A DNA stretch of 64,000 nt from Flavobacterium plurextorum (lineage in GTDB: Bacteria > Bacteroidota > Bacteroidia > Flavobacteriales > Flavobacteriaceae). The notes below the pieces were generated by a model. That model had not been told where the DNA came from and searched no databases. It saw nothing but the letters and a program-made list of their open reading frames with translations. The stretch covers positions 1-64,000 of the forward strand of contig NZ_MUHD01000029.1 in NCBI RefSeq assembly GCF_002217395.1, in the 5' to 3' direction. A program made the position numbers and the translations under genes. Positions 36,146 through 44,299 of this stretch are shown in pieces (position 1 is the stretch's first letter; each line of letters begins with the position of its first letter).

Positions 36146-36167
36146 TTTAATCCTTTTAATCTGTGGC
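36146..36167. repeat. Right outer arm of the nested foldback
   Basis: The 22 bases TTTAATCCTTTTAATCTGTG... are the exact reverse complement of 36043-36064 and close the element that begins there. Confidence 0.9.
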
Positions 36168-36179
36168 AAAACATTTTAA

Positions 36180-37361
36180 TTATTGTATTTTTTTCTTAGA
36201 ACTAAAAGTGCTTAAAAGCAGATAACTTATAGAACCAGTAATAAGCGCCGAAACGGATGCTAAAATAAGACTTCCTACGATATATTGTGTAGCATTTTTT
36301 TGAATATCATTAAACGTAACAGAACTATCTAAAACCAAAGTATCATCTCCCGCTACAAAAAAACTTCCCATTTTTAAGGAACCATATATGACAAGTGGAA
36401 TAAAAGGCGGAAAACTTACATTTGAAGCTAGATAGGCAATGACTTTGTTGAGCCTGAATAATGCCGCAAAGGTAAAAAGCAGTACGGTTTGAAAACCCCA
36501 AAATGGCGAGATACCAATAAAAACTCCTAAAGCAATTGAAGCCGATTTTATGAAATTAGAATCGTTGCTTTCTAAAATATCTTCAAGAAAGAATTTTTTA
36601 AAACCTTTTTTTTTTGCTCTCCTAAAAAAATCTCTCGGTTTAATATACAACAGAGCGTTGATTACCAAAACCGTATTTAAAATACTGATTCGAGTAAAAT
36701 CTCTAAATGGACGAAAATGTGAAACGCGTTCTGCAGGATCATACAAAACTTGTATCGGAATATTTTTAACTACAATTCCTTTCCAAGCGGAACGAACAAT
36801 TACCTCAATTTCAAATTCAAATTTATTGGTGTAAAACTGTTTCGGAATTAATTTTAAAGGATATAATCTAAATCCCGATTGTGTGTCTTCAAGCACAATT
36901 CCAGTTTCAAACTTAAACCAGAAATTCGAAAATTTATTTCCAAAACTGCTTTTCTTAGGAACATTTTCCTGAGTCATATTTCGGCTTCCAATTAAAAGTG
37001 AATTGGGCTCTTTTTGAATTGCTTCAATAAAAACAGGAATATCAGAAGCAAAATGCTGTCCGTCAGAATCAATCGTAATTGCGTACTCAAAATTTTGTTC
37101 GATTGCTTTTCTAAAACCATTACGCAGCGCTCTTCCTTTTCCTATATTTTTAGGATGATGAATTTGAGTTAGGTGATGATATTGTTTTAGAATTTCGTTT
37201 GTTTGGTCAGTCGAACCATCATTAACAATAATGACATTTGAAGTGAAATCTAAAATAGAATCCAGCACTTTTTTCAATGTTTTTTGATTATTGTAAGTAG
37301 GTACAATAACACAAAAAGAAGTTGAACTGAGCAGGTCTTGCTGAGATAATATAGGTTTCAT
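36180..37361 (-). CDS. Family 2 glycosyltransferase fused to DUF2062
   Basis: A 393-aa protein. Residues 15-240 are a GT2 domain (FCVIVPTYNNQKTLKKVLDS, the DGS motif in VNDGSTDQTNEIL, then DSDGQHFA as the DXD-like element). Residues 255-390 are a DUF2062 membrane domain with the usual GVFIGISPFWGFQT. GT2 enzymes of this type often use polyprenyl-phosphate or lipid acceptors. Its acceptor in pigment biosynthesis is unknown; possibly the cluster shares ancestry with O-antigen-like transfer to lipids. Confidence 0.83.
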   Translation of the reverse strand: MKPILSQQDLLSSTSFCVIVPTYNNQKTLKKVLDSILDFTSNVIIVNDGSTDQTNEILKQYHHLTQIHHPKNIGKGRALRNGFRKAIEQNFEYAITIDSDGQHFASDIPVFIEAIQKEPNSLLIGSRNMTQENVPKKSSFGNKFSNFWFKFETGIVLEDTQSGFRLYPLKLIPKQFYTNKFEFEIEVIVRSAWKGIVVKNIPIQVLYDPAERVSHFRPFRDFTRISILNTVLVINALLYIKPRDFFRRAKKKGFKKFFLEDILESNDSNFIKSASIALGVFIGISPFWGFQTVLLFTFAALFRLNKVIAYLASNVSFPPFIPLVIYGSLKMGSFFVAGDDTLVLDSSVTFNDIQKNATQYIVGSLILASVSALITGSISYLLLSTFSSKKKIQ

Positions 37362-37379
37362 TGGGAGTTTTTCTTGAGC

Positions 37380-37865
37380 TTATTTTACAAACTGCTTCTC
37401 CTTGTCAGAGAAACTTTTAGATTGTAAAACAAAGTCTTTTAGATATAGTTTCAAAGCAGTATTTTGCTCTGCATAGTGAGCGGTAATAAAAGCTTTATCT
37501 TCTTTAATATTTTTTTTGTAGCCGGTAATTCCAGGAACATCTTCCTGAATACTTAAGCGAATCATTCTAATTTCGATATTGTTTGGATCACTTTTTATGG
37601 TCGCTTCCAGCAATTTGGCACCTTCTTTAAAACGATCCATTTTGTTTCTTAATTTTTTCTCGAATTTTGAATCTAATAAAATAGATGCCGCTTTATAAGC
37701 CACCAAAATTTTATCATCGTCATTAGTAACACTAGAAAGTTTCTGTGTAAATTCTTTTGCATTAGTTTCTGATTTTGCAACGTCAGAATACATTTTTCGG
37801 ATTGAAGCCAGATCAGGTGTTCCAACAAAATTTATCCAAAGAAGTAATGATATAAGTAATTTCAT
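37380..37865 (-). CDS. Exported helical protein of the pigment operon, function unknown
   Basis: A 161-aa protein with a short signal peptide (about residues 1-17). The remainder is alpha-helical and Lys-rich, with a TPR-like element (LEATIKSDPNNIEIRMIRLS). No catalytic motif is visible. It lies 2 bp before the dehydratase-like gene's stop and 18 bp from the GT2 gene, so it is co-transcribed with both. Confidence 0.7.
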   Translation of the reverse strand: MKLLISLLLWINFVGTPDLASIRKMYSDVAKSETNAKEFTQKLSSVTNDDDKILVAYKAASILLDSKFEKKLRNKMDRFKEGAKLLEATIKSDPNNIEIRMIRLSIQEDVPGITGYKKNIKEDKAFITAHYAEQNTALKLYLKDFVLQSKSFSDKEKQFVK

Positions 37866-37867
37866 AA

Positions 37868-38239
37868 TTATAATTTTTTATACGTATTGCTCAATTTCAA
37901 AGCAACAGTATCATTAAAATAAGTGGTGTTTTTCACCTTTACCAAATCATCCTCTGTGACTGTTATATCAAGTTCTAAGCGTAACTCCGGATTTGTCTCT
38001 GGATTAATCAACGCCATGAATTTTACATTTGTCAATGTTTGAATCATCAACGAACTTTTAGTAATAGATTCTGTAAGTTCTTTAATAATTTGAATCATAC
38101 AAACGCCCGGCATTATTGGGTTTCCAGGAAAATGCCCCTTAAAAACCTCATGATTGGCATTAACTAATATACGAATATTATATTTAGCGTCACCTGTTTT
38201 CTCTTCCGAAAGTACTTTATAGAAGTCTTTTAAAACCAT
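37868..38239 (-). CDS. FabZ-like hotdog dehydratase with Glu-to-Gln change
   Basis: A 123-aa single-hotdog protein with the FabZ signature GHFPGNPIMPGVCMIQ (about residues 35-50). H36 is kept, but the glutamate that normally follows the PGV motif in FabZ is Q50. In aryl-polyene pathways a dehydratase of this type (ApeI-like) removes water from the 3-hydroxyacyl-ACP. The substitution suggests either lower or altered activity, or that a partner hotdog protein supplies the acid. The start ATG is at 38239. Confidence 0.85.
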   Translation of the reverse strand: MVLKDFYKVLSEEKTGDAKYNIRILVNANHEVFKGHFPGNPIMPGVCMIQIIKELTESITKSSLMIQTLTNVKFMALINPETNPELRLELDITVTEDDLVKVKNTTYFNDTVALKLSNTYKKL

Positions 38240-38251
38240 AATTTTATTTTT

Positions 38252-38869
38252 TTATTTCACCTCAAAAGAGTAAGAAACTCCAATTTGGAAATTTACATTA
38301 GTGTTATAGTCACCAAAAAGATAATGACTATTAGAATTGTTGTAATAGTAATCGCTGTCTAAAACATCTAAAAGTCCTTTTTTAAATCGAAATTCAAAAG
38401 TAAGCCCTGAAGGCATTTTATATGCAAGACCAGTTACAAACGAAATATCATTATATGTTTTTCTAAAAGCTAAATTATCATTCAAAAGAACATCTAATGC
38501 TGGTCCAAACTGTATTTGAAAACCCTGTCCAAATGTAAATTTATTAAGCATAGCGATAGACAAATAACTCATTTGCAAATCCTGATAAACGATTTTTTCT
38601 GTTTGTGTATTTGGGTCAATAAAATTTCGAGCAACATTATTAGATCCTTGTCTGATATAATTTATTTCGGGCTGCAGCGCATAACGTTTCGTTAGATTTA
38701 TTTCTCCAAAACCGCCTGCATAAAAATCAGGTCTGTAATCTGCATGCATTTCTGAAATCGTCGAAAGACTCAAACCTGCTCGTAAACCCGGTTTAAAAGT
38801 TACTTGAGCTTGCATCGTTAAAACCGTAAAAAAAAGAAATAGGGCAGTTGCTATTTTACTTTTATACAT
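38252..38869 (-). CDS. Outer-membrane beta-barrel protein (PorT-like), paralog 1
   Basis: A 205-aa protein with a signal peptide (ending MQAQ) and alternating-hydrophobic beta strands throughout, ending in the aromatic-containing strand VNFQIGVSYSFEVK. This is the pattern of small eight-stranded OM barrels. It is clearly related to the next gene (PGLRAGLSLSTIS against PGLRGGLNVSTLT). Both may be a duplicated accessory in pigment transport or OM anchoring; this is inferred only from location. Confidence 0.8.
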   Translation of the reverse strand: MYKSKIATALFLFFTVLTMQAQVTFKPGLRAGLSLSTISEMHADYRPDFYAGGFGEINLTKRYALQPEINYIRQGSNNVARNFIDPNTQTEKIVYQDLQMSYLSIAMLNKFTFGQGFQIQFGPALDVLLNDNLAFRKTYNDISFVTGLAYKMPSGLTFEFRFKKGLLDVLDSDYYYNNSNSHYLFGDYNTNVNFQIGVSYSFEVK

Positions 38870-39478
38870 TTATTTTACTTTAAAAGTGTAACTAATACCA
38901 ATTTGAAAAACTTGATTTAAGATAACATCATTATAGTAATAATCGTTATTATCGTAATCAATTCCATCGTAACCATAAATATCAATTAATCCTTGTTTAA
39001 TTCGGGCTTCAAACGTTAACCCGTTTGGCAATGTATAGCCAACTCCGCCAACAATGGCAAGGTCAAAACCTTCGGGATTGCTGTTGATATAATTATCAGA
39101 AACTTTTAAATCTAAAGACGGACCGCCCAAAATGTGAAAGCCTTTACCGCCAATGTTAAATTTTGCAACCGCACCAAGGGTTAAATAATTTAGTTCATAA
39201 TTTACATAACGATAATTATTGCCGTTCCCAAAATATTCTCTTCCTTCATCACCTTGTCTAGAATAGGTTATTTCAGGCTGCAGCGAAAAATATTTATTAA
39301 ATTTAATATTCACTAATCCACCAACATAGAAATCTGTTTTAGATTGATTATCATCAATATTGGTCAATGTTGACACATTTAAACCTCCTCGAAGTCCAGG
39401 ACTAACTTTTACTTGTGCTTGAGATAATTGAATTCCAATACATAAAACGAAGGCAATTAAGGTTATTTTTTTCATCAT
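38870..39478 (-). CDS. Outer-membrane beta-barrel protein (PorT-like), paralog 2
   Basis: A 202-aa homologue of the downstream gene with the same signal peptide layout (SQAQ), the strand LQPEITYSRQGDEG and the final IGISYTFKVK. The two genes abut directly. It is expected in the outer membrane. Nothing indicates an enzymatic function. Confidence 0.8.
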   Translation of the reverse strand: MMKKITLIAFVLCIGIQLSQAQVKVSPGLRGGLNVSTLTNIDDNQSKTDFYVGGLVNIKFNKYFSLQPEITYSRQGDEGREYFGNGNNYRYVNYELNYLTLGAVAKFNIGGKGFHILGGPSLDLKVSDNYINSNPEGFDLAIVGGVGYTLPNGLTFEARIKQGLIDIYGYDGIDYDNNDYYYNDVILNQVFQIGISYTFKVK

Positions 39479-39512
39479 TAGATTAGGTTAGTTTTAGGAT
39501 TAGTTTAAATTT

Positions 39513-40148
39513 TTATTCTGATTTAAAATAATTCAGCTCAATTTTCAATTTAATATTCTGATGAATTATCTGAATATTTTCGGCAAAAATATTGTTTTCT
39601 GAATTGAAATACAGCGTAAATTTTTCTTTTGTTTTAGATGCGTGAACTATCTTTTGCAGTTTTTGATCTTTTTTGGAAACAAAAATGTAATTGTCTCGTT
39701 TTCCATCTGCCGATTTATAGATATTATTAGATTCATTTTCAAATTGCTCCTGAATCAAATATTGTTTTTTCAAAAGCAGTCTAAAATCTTCTTTTAAAGT
39801 ATTGATCAATATTTTTCGATCTAATTCCGAAACAATAGAATTGACTTTAAAATCAGTTTCAGAAATTTCGAAATCCATTAATTTATTTCCGAATTCTGTT
39901 GTAAAAACAATTCGATGTGTCGTATCGTTTATTTTTTTGGCAATAAAAATCCCCGATAATTCATTTCCGTAAACGCTTATGTTGGTTTTATAAACATAGT
40001 CGGTTTTTGAATCTGAAAAATACGGAACTTCATAAGACGTTTTGTCTAGTTTTTTGGGCGTATAGTTTTTTGTGACCGAGCCGCACGAAACTAAAACAAT
40101 TGCCAGAAAGCAATTAATTAGTAAAAACTGAATCGTCGATTTTTGCAT
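39513..40148 (-). CDS. Lipoprotein next to LolA, function unknown
   Basis: A 211-aa protein with a lipoprotein signal (lipobox VSCG). The mature part is rich in beta strands and may be a LolB-like or DUF-type lipid-binding fold, but no motif proves this. It overlaps the end of lolA by 35 bp, which is unusual and suggests tightly coupled translation. An OM-lipoprotein acceptor partner for LolA is one plausible role. Confidence 0.72.
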   Translation of the reverse strand: MQKSTIQFLLINCFLAIVLVSCGSVTKNYTPKKLDKTSYEVPYFSDSKTDYVYKTNISVYGNELSGIFIAKKINDTTHRIVFTTEFGNKLMDFEISETDFKVNSIVSELDRKILINTLKEDFRLLLKKQYLIQEQFENESNNIYKSADGKRDNYIFVSKKDQKLQKIVHASKTKEKFTLYFNSENNIFAENIQIIHQNIKLKIELNYFKSE

Positions 40149-40740
40149 TGATTACTTTATTTTTAAGTACAATTCTAGTATAATCTTCAGATGATTCTAA
40201 TAATTTTACCTGAACAACAGTTGCCTCTTCCTTATCAAAAGTCAGTTCAATTTGTTTGATGTATTTTTTCAGCGCAGCATCTTTAGGAACAAATTTTGCC
40301 AGATTTTGCCCTTTCAGTTTAAAATACGAAATCGTAAATTCTTTGTCATCAAACATATTGCCGCTTACGCTTCCGACAATCAATTTATTAATTCGCGCAA
40401 AGATTTTGCTGTTGCCAATATCAACAGCGCTTTTCTTTCCTTCATCGTTAATCAGGATTTTTCCGTTTTTGAAAGTAATGCTGTAATTGTATGGTTTTTT
40501 ATACTGCCATTGCAAAAGTGCAGGCTCTTTAAAAACCATTTTTCCCGAAGTTTCAATATCCTTTGACAAAAAATCCAAATGTTTGTATTGAACAAAATCG
40601 GTACTTAAAGTTTTGATTTTTTTGGCCACAACATTTACATCTTGTTTAAAAGAAGCAATCTCAGCATCGGTCATTTTTTGTTCCTGAGCAAACAAACTGC
40701 CTGAAATAAAAAGAATTAGTAGAGCTATTTTAGTTTTCAT
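40114..40740 (-). CDS. LolA-like outer membrane lipoprotein carrier protein
   Basis: The ATG at 40740 begins the signal peptide MKTKIALLILFISGSLFA and gives a 208-aa protein. The sequence then follows the LolA pattern: TLSTDFVQYKHLDFL, SGKMVFKEPALLQWQYKKPY and KNGKILINDEGKK. LolA proteins carry lipid-modified cargo across the periplasm. A second LolA-like copy inside a pigment operon suggests a dedicated carrier for the hydrophobic pigment, as proposed for aryl-polyene clusters; this is inferred. The longer frame from 40782 lacks a signal sequence start. Confidence 0.85.
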   Translation of the reverse strand: MKTKIALLILFISGSLFAQEQKMTDAEIASFKQDVNVVAKKIKTLSTDFVQYKHLDFLSKDIETSGKMVFKEPALLQWQYKKPYNYSITFKNGKILINDEGKKSAVDIGNSKIFARINKLIVGSVSGNMFDDKEFTISYFKLKGQNLAKFVPKDAALKKYIKQIELTFDKEEATVVQVKLLESSEDYTRIVLKNKVINAKIDDSVFTN

Positions 40741-40850
40741 ATTTTTTAAGATTGTGCTTAATAATTTTGCCACGAATTGCACCAGTTTTCAAGATTTTTT
40801 GATTTAATAAAATCCGTTTTTATCCGTGTCTTCGCGATAGCGAATTTGTT

Positions 40851-41636
40851 TCATCCGCGTTCCATTTTATAAGCTTTAAGATTCAAAAGTTCTTCAATTG
40901 AAATTACGGTATAATTATTTTGCTGTAAAAATTGCAAAAACTGTTCCAGTACTAAAACGGAATGTGAACCTGTATCGTGCAAAAGTACAATTCCGCCCGG
41001 AGAAACCCGTTTTATAATTCGATTCAAAATCAATTCCTGATTTTTTGTTCCTCCGTCAAGCGAGCGAATATTCCAGCCAATAGTTTTATGTCCGGTTACT
41101 TTTAAAGCTCTTCGAATCGATGGCGTCGTAACTCCGTAAGGCGGACGAAAGAAGTTTATTTTTTTGGAAGTGAATTTTTCGAGAAGTGCATCTGTTTTTT
41201 CGATTTCTTCCTTTATTTGTTTCGCATTATAAAAATCAAAAAAATTAGAATGCGAATAGGAGTGATTTCCAACCAAATGACCTTCGATAATAATTTGTTT
41301 TACGATTTCAGGATGTGTTTCTACATTTTTACCAATGCAGAAAAAAGTCGCTTTGGCATTGTGTTTTTTTAAAAGTGCTAAAACTTCCAAAGTAAATTCA
41401 CTTGGTCCGTCATCAAAAGTCAATGCAATTTTTTTCTCTGTTTCCAAGGGATTATTGCAGAAAGCTTTTACATGATAATTAGATGAAATTCTCGAAGAAC
41501 CAAAAGCATTTATTCCAATCCAAAGAAAAATTAGAGCCAAAAAACACCATATATTTATTGCGATATAGAGATTCAGAAGAAGCAGTAAAAGCAATAAAAA
41601 GATAAAAAATATCGAGATGTTTTTATGCGTTATCAT
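40851..41636 (-). CDS. Membrane-anchored NodB-type polysaccharide deacetylase
   Basis: A 261-aa protein with two N-terminal membrane helices (about 8-24 and 27-47) followed by a CE4 domain. The motifs are TFDDGP (D75-D76), the zinc motif HSYSH (H125, H129), RPPYG from R164, and LLHDT near the end. It would deacetylate N-acetylated glycans or a related substrate outside the membrane. Its relevance to the pigment is unclear. The start overlaps the stop of the upstream KS-like gene by 4 bp (ATGA). Confidence 0.88.
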   Translation of the reverse strand: MITHKNISIFFIFLLLLLLLLNLYIAINIWCFLALIFLWIGINAFGSSRISSNYHVKAFCNNPLETEKKIALTFDDGPSEFTLEVLALLKKHNAKATFFCIGKNVETHPEIVKQIIIEGHLVGNHSYSHSNFFDFYNAKQIKEEIEKTDALLEKFTSKKINFFRPPYGVTTPSIRRALKVTGHKTIGWNIRSLDGGTKNQELILNRIIKRVSPGGIVLLHDTGSHSVLVLEQFLQFLQQNNYTVISIEELLNLKAYKMERG

Positions 41637-42694
41637 TTTGAAAGTAACGTAAAACTATGATTTTTTCCGCTTAATTGATTGTATAATAAAATGGTTTTGT
41701 AAGCTGGTTTTGTAATCGAATTTACTTTTATAATTTCTGGAATCTCCTGTGTTTTCAAAATTTTAGAGGCCATCCAAAAAGCAAATGCAGAAGCCGTATC
41801 GTATTCGCCGCTCAAATGTTTGTAATACAAAACAGGTGTTTTTGCGAAAGCATTTTCAGCCAGATTGCTATAATAATTTTCAAAATCGACATTTCCGTCA
41901 AAACCTAAAACTAAAGCGTCAATGGCATCGATTTCTAAATTATTAGATTTTAAAAAAGATTTAATTTCAGTTTCGATTTCGTTTTCTTCCAATGTATTTA
42001 CAATAGCAACATCCAGAAGTTCAGCGTAAGTAGTATCTTTTCTTTCGTTTTCTAAAACAAAAAAACTGGCTCCTTCACCATAAACCGCACCGCTGGTTGC
42101 AGCATTTAAAACATCGTAAGGTGCAGAATTATCTGCTTTAATACGTCCGTTTAATTTGAAAAGTGAAGTAGTATACTCTCCGTTTTCATCAACACCGCCC
42201 ACCAAAATCGAATTGGCTTCGTCTTCTTCAATTTGCATTTTGGCATCAATAAGTGCCGATTCAAAAGAAACCGCACCATTTACATACGTAAAATTATAAC
42301 CTTTACATTGCTGTAAAAGTGCAATCTGTGCCCCAACAGTATTATGAGTAGATTGAATAAAAGAAGTTGGCGTTAAAAACTCTTCTTTATTATCTAATAT
42401 GCTTTTCAGGAATTTTTCAGAATCTTCGATGCAGCCCAAACCAGTTCCGGTTATGATTGCGTCAACATTTTCAACATTAGCATCTTTCATTGCTAAAGCC
42501 GAAGCTACGATTCCGTTTTTTACACCTTTTGCCATTCTGCGGCTTGCAGCTGGCGAAATATATTCTTTGTATGCCGGCGAAACAATCGCCAGTACATTTT
42601 CATCATGATTTACAACAGCTTCTTCTAAAAAAACAGTATCAAATGTTTTTTGAGTCGAAATACAGCCTACTCCATTTATATATGTTTTTTTCAT
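41633..42694 (-). CDS. Ketosynthase-like chain-length-factor protein (no catalytic Cys)
   Basis: The ATG at 42694 (MKKTYINGVGCIS) is used, 1 bp after the preceding KS gene. The 353-aa protein aligns over its whole length with FabF-type KS enzymes, but the nucleophile position reads VNGAVSFES, with Ala where the KS has Cys (about residue 141), and the first active-site His motif is missing. The final KHLSGEYDTAS segment is kept. A catalytically empty partner of the adjacent active KS fits the chain-length-factor (ApeC-like) role. Confidence 0.85.
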   Translation of the reverse strand: MKKTYINGVGCISTQKTFDTVFLEEAVVNHDENVLAIVSPAYKEYISPAASRRMAKGVKNGIVASALAMKDANVENVDAIITGTGLGCIEDSEKFLKSILDNKEEFLTPTSFIQSTHNTVGAQIALLQQCKGYNFTYVNGAVSFESALIDAKMQIEEDEANSILVGGVDENGEYTTSLFKLNGRIKADNSAPYDVLNAATSGAVYGEGASFFVLENERKDTTYAELLDVAIVNTLEENEIETEIKSFLKSNNLEIDAIDALVLGFDGNVDFENYYSNLAENAFAKTPVLYYKHLSGEYDTASAFAFWMASKILKTQEIPEIIKVNSITKPAYKTILLYNQLSGKNHSFTLLSK

Positions 42695-42695
42695 T

Positions 42696-43895
42696 TTAGC
42701 TTTTTGAAAATATAAGGGTTGAACAATTTCCTCCAAACCCAAAAGAGTTAGATAAAACGTGTTCGATGTTTTTATTTTTTAAAGTAGTCTGCGGTGTCAA
42801 ATCGAATTCCTCCATTTGAGTTTCGAAATTCAAATTTGGATAAACGACATTATTCTGAATCGCCAAAACGCTGTAAACAGCTTCAATTGCTGCTGCAGCT
42901 GCTAAAGTGTGACCTGTAAATGGTTTTGTTGAACTAAAATCGGGAACTTTTTCCTCTTCATAAATTCGGCGTAAAGCTCTTCCTTCAGATAAATCGTTAT
43001 TTGGAGTTGCAGTTCCGTGCACGTTGATATAATCTATTTCAGAAGGTTTTAAACCTGAAACTTCAAACGCTTTTTTCATTGCTAGAAAAGCGCCGTCTCC
43101 ATTTTCTGAAGAAGCCGTTTGGTGAAAAGCGTCATTTGCATTTCCATAACCCGAAACTCTTGCCAGTACTTTTTTATTTTGTTTGGCAACAATTTCATCC
43201 GATTCTAAAACTAAAAAAGCGGCCGCTTCTCCAAGATTCAATCCTTTTCTGTTATTGTCGAAAGGTTTGTTATTATCATCAGATAAAATCATCAAAGTTT
43301 TAAATCCGTTGATGGTGAATTTTGCCAAAGCATCAGCTCCGCCAACAATTACACGGTCTAATTTTCCAGTTTTGATTAATCTTGCACCTAACATAATCGA
43401 ATTTGCTGCAGATGAACAAGCCGTGCTTATGGTTGTAACCATTCCTTTTAAACCCAGTTCTTCAGCAATTTTTTCAGCAACATCACCGCCGTCGTGACAG
43501 GTAATATATTTAACTAATTCTGGTTTTTCGAAATAATCGTAATAATGTTTCTCCGTCATGTCCATTCCGCCCACACTTGTAGCCGAAATGAGTCCAGTTC
43601 TAAATTCGTTGATAGATGTAATACCGGCATTTTCAACAGCTTGTTTTGCTGCCAAAGTACCAATCATAGCGGTTCTCGAAAAATTATTATCGCTGTTTAA
43701 TCCCAGTTCGCTGATAAGTTCATCGTTGGTTTTTTTAATTTCACCCACTTTAATAACATCTGCATGAACTGTAGAAATATTAGAAATGCGAGAAATACCG
43801 ATTTCATTTTCGATTAACGAATGATAATTTTCTTCAACCGAATTACCGATTGCAGAGATAATTCCCATTCCTGTTATTGCAACACCTTTTGCCAT
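42696..43895 (-). CDS. Beta-ketoacyl-ACP synthase (FabF type), KS-alpha of the CLF pair
   Basis: A 399-aa KS with an intact triad: C160 in STACSSAAN, H293 in NVHGTATP and H329 in FTGHTLAAAA. It would elongate the ACP-bound aryl or acyl chain with malonyl-ACP. The paired CLF-like gene lies 1 bp downstream, and ACP 1 lies 144 bp upstream, across a foldback element. It is one of three Cys-bearing KSs in the cluster; which chain each makes is inferred only. Confidence 0.92.
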   Translation of the reverse strand: MAKGVAITGMGIISAIGNSVEENYHSLIENEIGISRISNISTVHADVIKVGEIKKTNDELISELGLNSDNNFSRTAMIGTLAAKQAVENAGITSINEFRTGLISATSVGGMDMTEKHYYDYFEKPELVKYITCHDGGDVAEKIAEELGLKGMVTTISTACSSAANSIMLGARLIKTGKLDRVIVGGADALAKFTINGFKTLMILSDDNNKPFDNNRKGLNLGEAAAFLVLESDEIVAKQNKKVLARVSGYGNANDAFHQTASSENGDGAFLAMKKAFEVSGLKPSEIDYINVHGTATPNNDLSEGRALRRIYEEEKVPDFSSTKPFTGHTLAAAAAIEAVYSVLAIQNNVVYPNLNFETQMEEFDLTPQTTLKNKNIEHVLSNSFGFGGNCSTLIFSKS

Positions 43896-43928
43896 TTTAG
43901 ATTTTAGAGTTTTGATTTTAGATTCTAG

Positions 43929-43961
43929 AACTTTGTCAAAGTTTCAAACTTTGACAAAGTT
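43929..43961. repeat. Foldback element between ACP and KS genes
   Basis: AACTTTGTCAAAGTTT (43929-43944) and AAACTTTGACAAAGTT (43946-43961) are 16-bp inverted arms separated by 1 base. Around them, T/A-rich words of the type TTTTAGATTT and AAATCTAAAA form a broader imperfect repeat over about 43895-44035. No gene is seen in this gap. Confidence 0.85.
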
Positions 43962-44039
43962 GACGGATTTTAAAACATTTTAGATTTCAGATTCCAATAG
44001 GAAATCTAAAATCTAAAATCTGAAGTCTAAAATGTAAAA

Positions 44040-44297
44040 TTATTTAGTTCTGTTAGCGCTGATATAAGCTGCCATAGTTTCGATAGATTGGAAAATTGTT
44101 TTTCCTTCTTTCGGATCTACTAATTTAATTCCGTAATCTTTATCTAAAATCACGATCAATTCAAGCGCATCAATTGAGTCCAAACCTAAACCATCTCCAA
44201 ACAAAGGATCGTTATCAGCAATATCTTCAATTGTGATGTCTTCAAGGTTTAGAGTCGTGATAATTTTGTTCTTCAATTCTTCTTTTAATGCTTCCAT
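44040..44297 (-). CDS. Acyl carrier protein 1 of the pigment cluster
   Basis: An 85-aa acidic helical protein. The phosphopantetheine attachment serine is S41 in GLGLDSIDALEL; here Ile follows the Ser, in place of the usual Leu. It carries growing acyl chains to KS, reductase and dehydratase partners. It is the smallest core gene and lies 2 bp from the half-size KS-like gene and close to the KS/CLF pair, its likely users. Confidence 0.93.
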   Translation of the reverse strand: MEALKEELKNKIITTLNLEDITIEDIADNDPLFGDGLGLDSIDALELIVILDKDYGIKLVDPKEGKTIFQSIETMAAYISANRTK

Positions 44298-44299
44298 GA

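Noticed and set aside
40741..40850. Gap between LolA and deacetylase genes as a full foldback element
   Set aside because: Words like CACGAATTGCAC and ATCCGTTTTTATCCGTG resemble pieces of the other elements, but no complete inverted arms could be paired.
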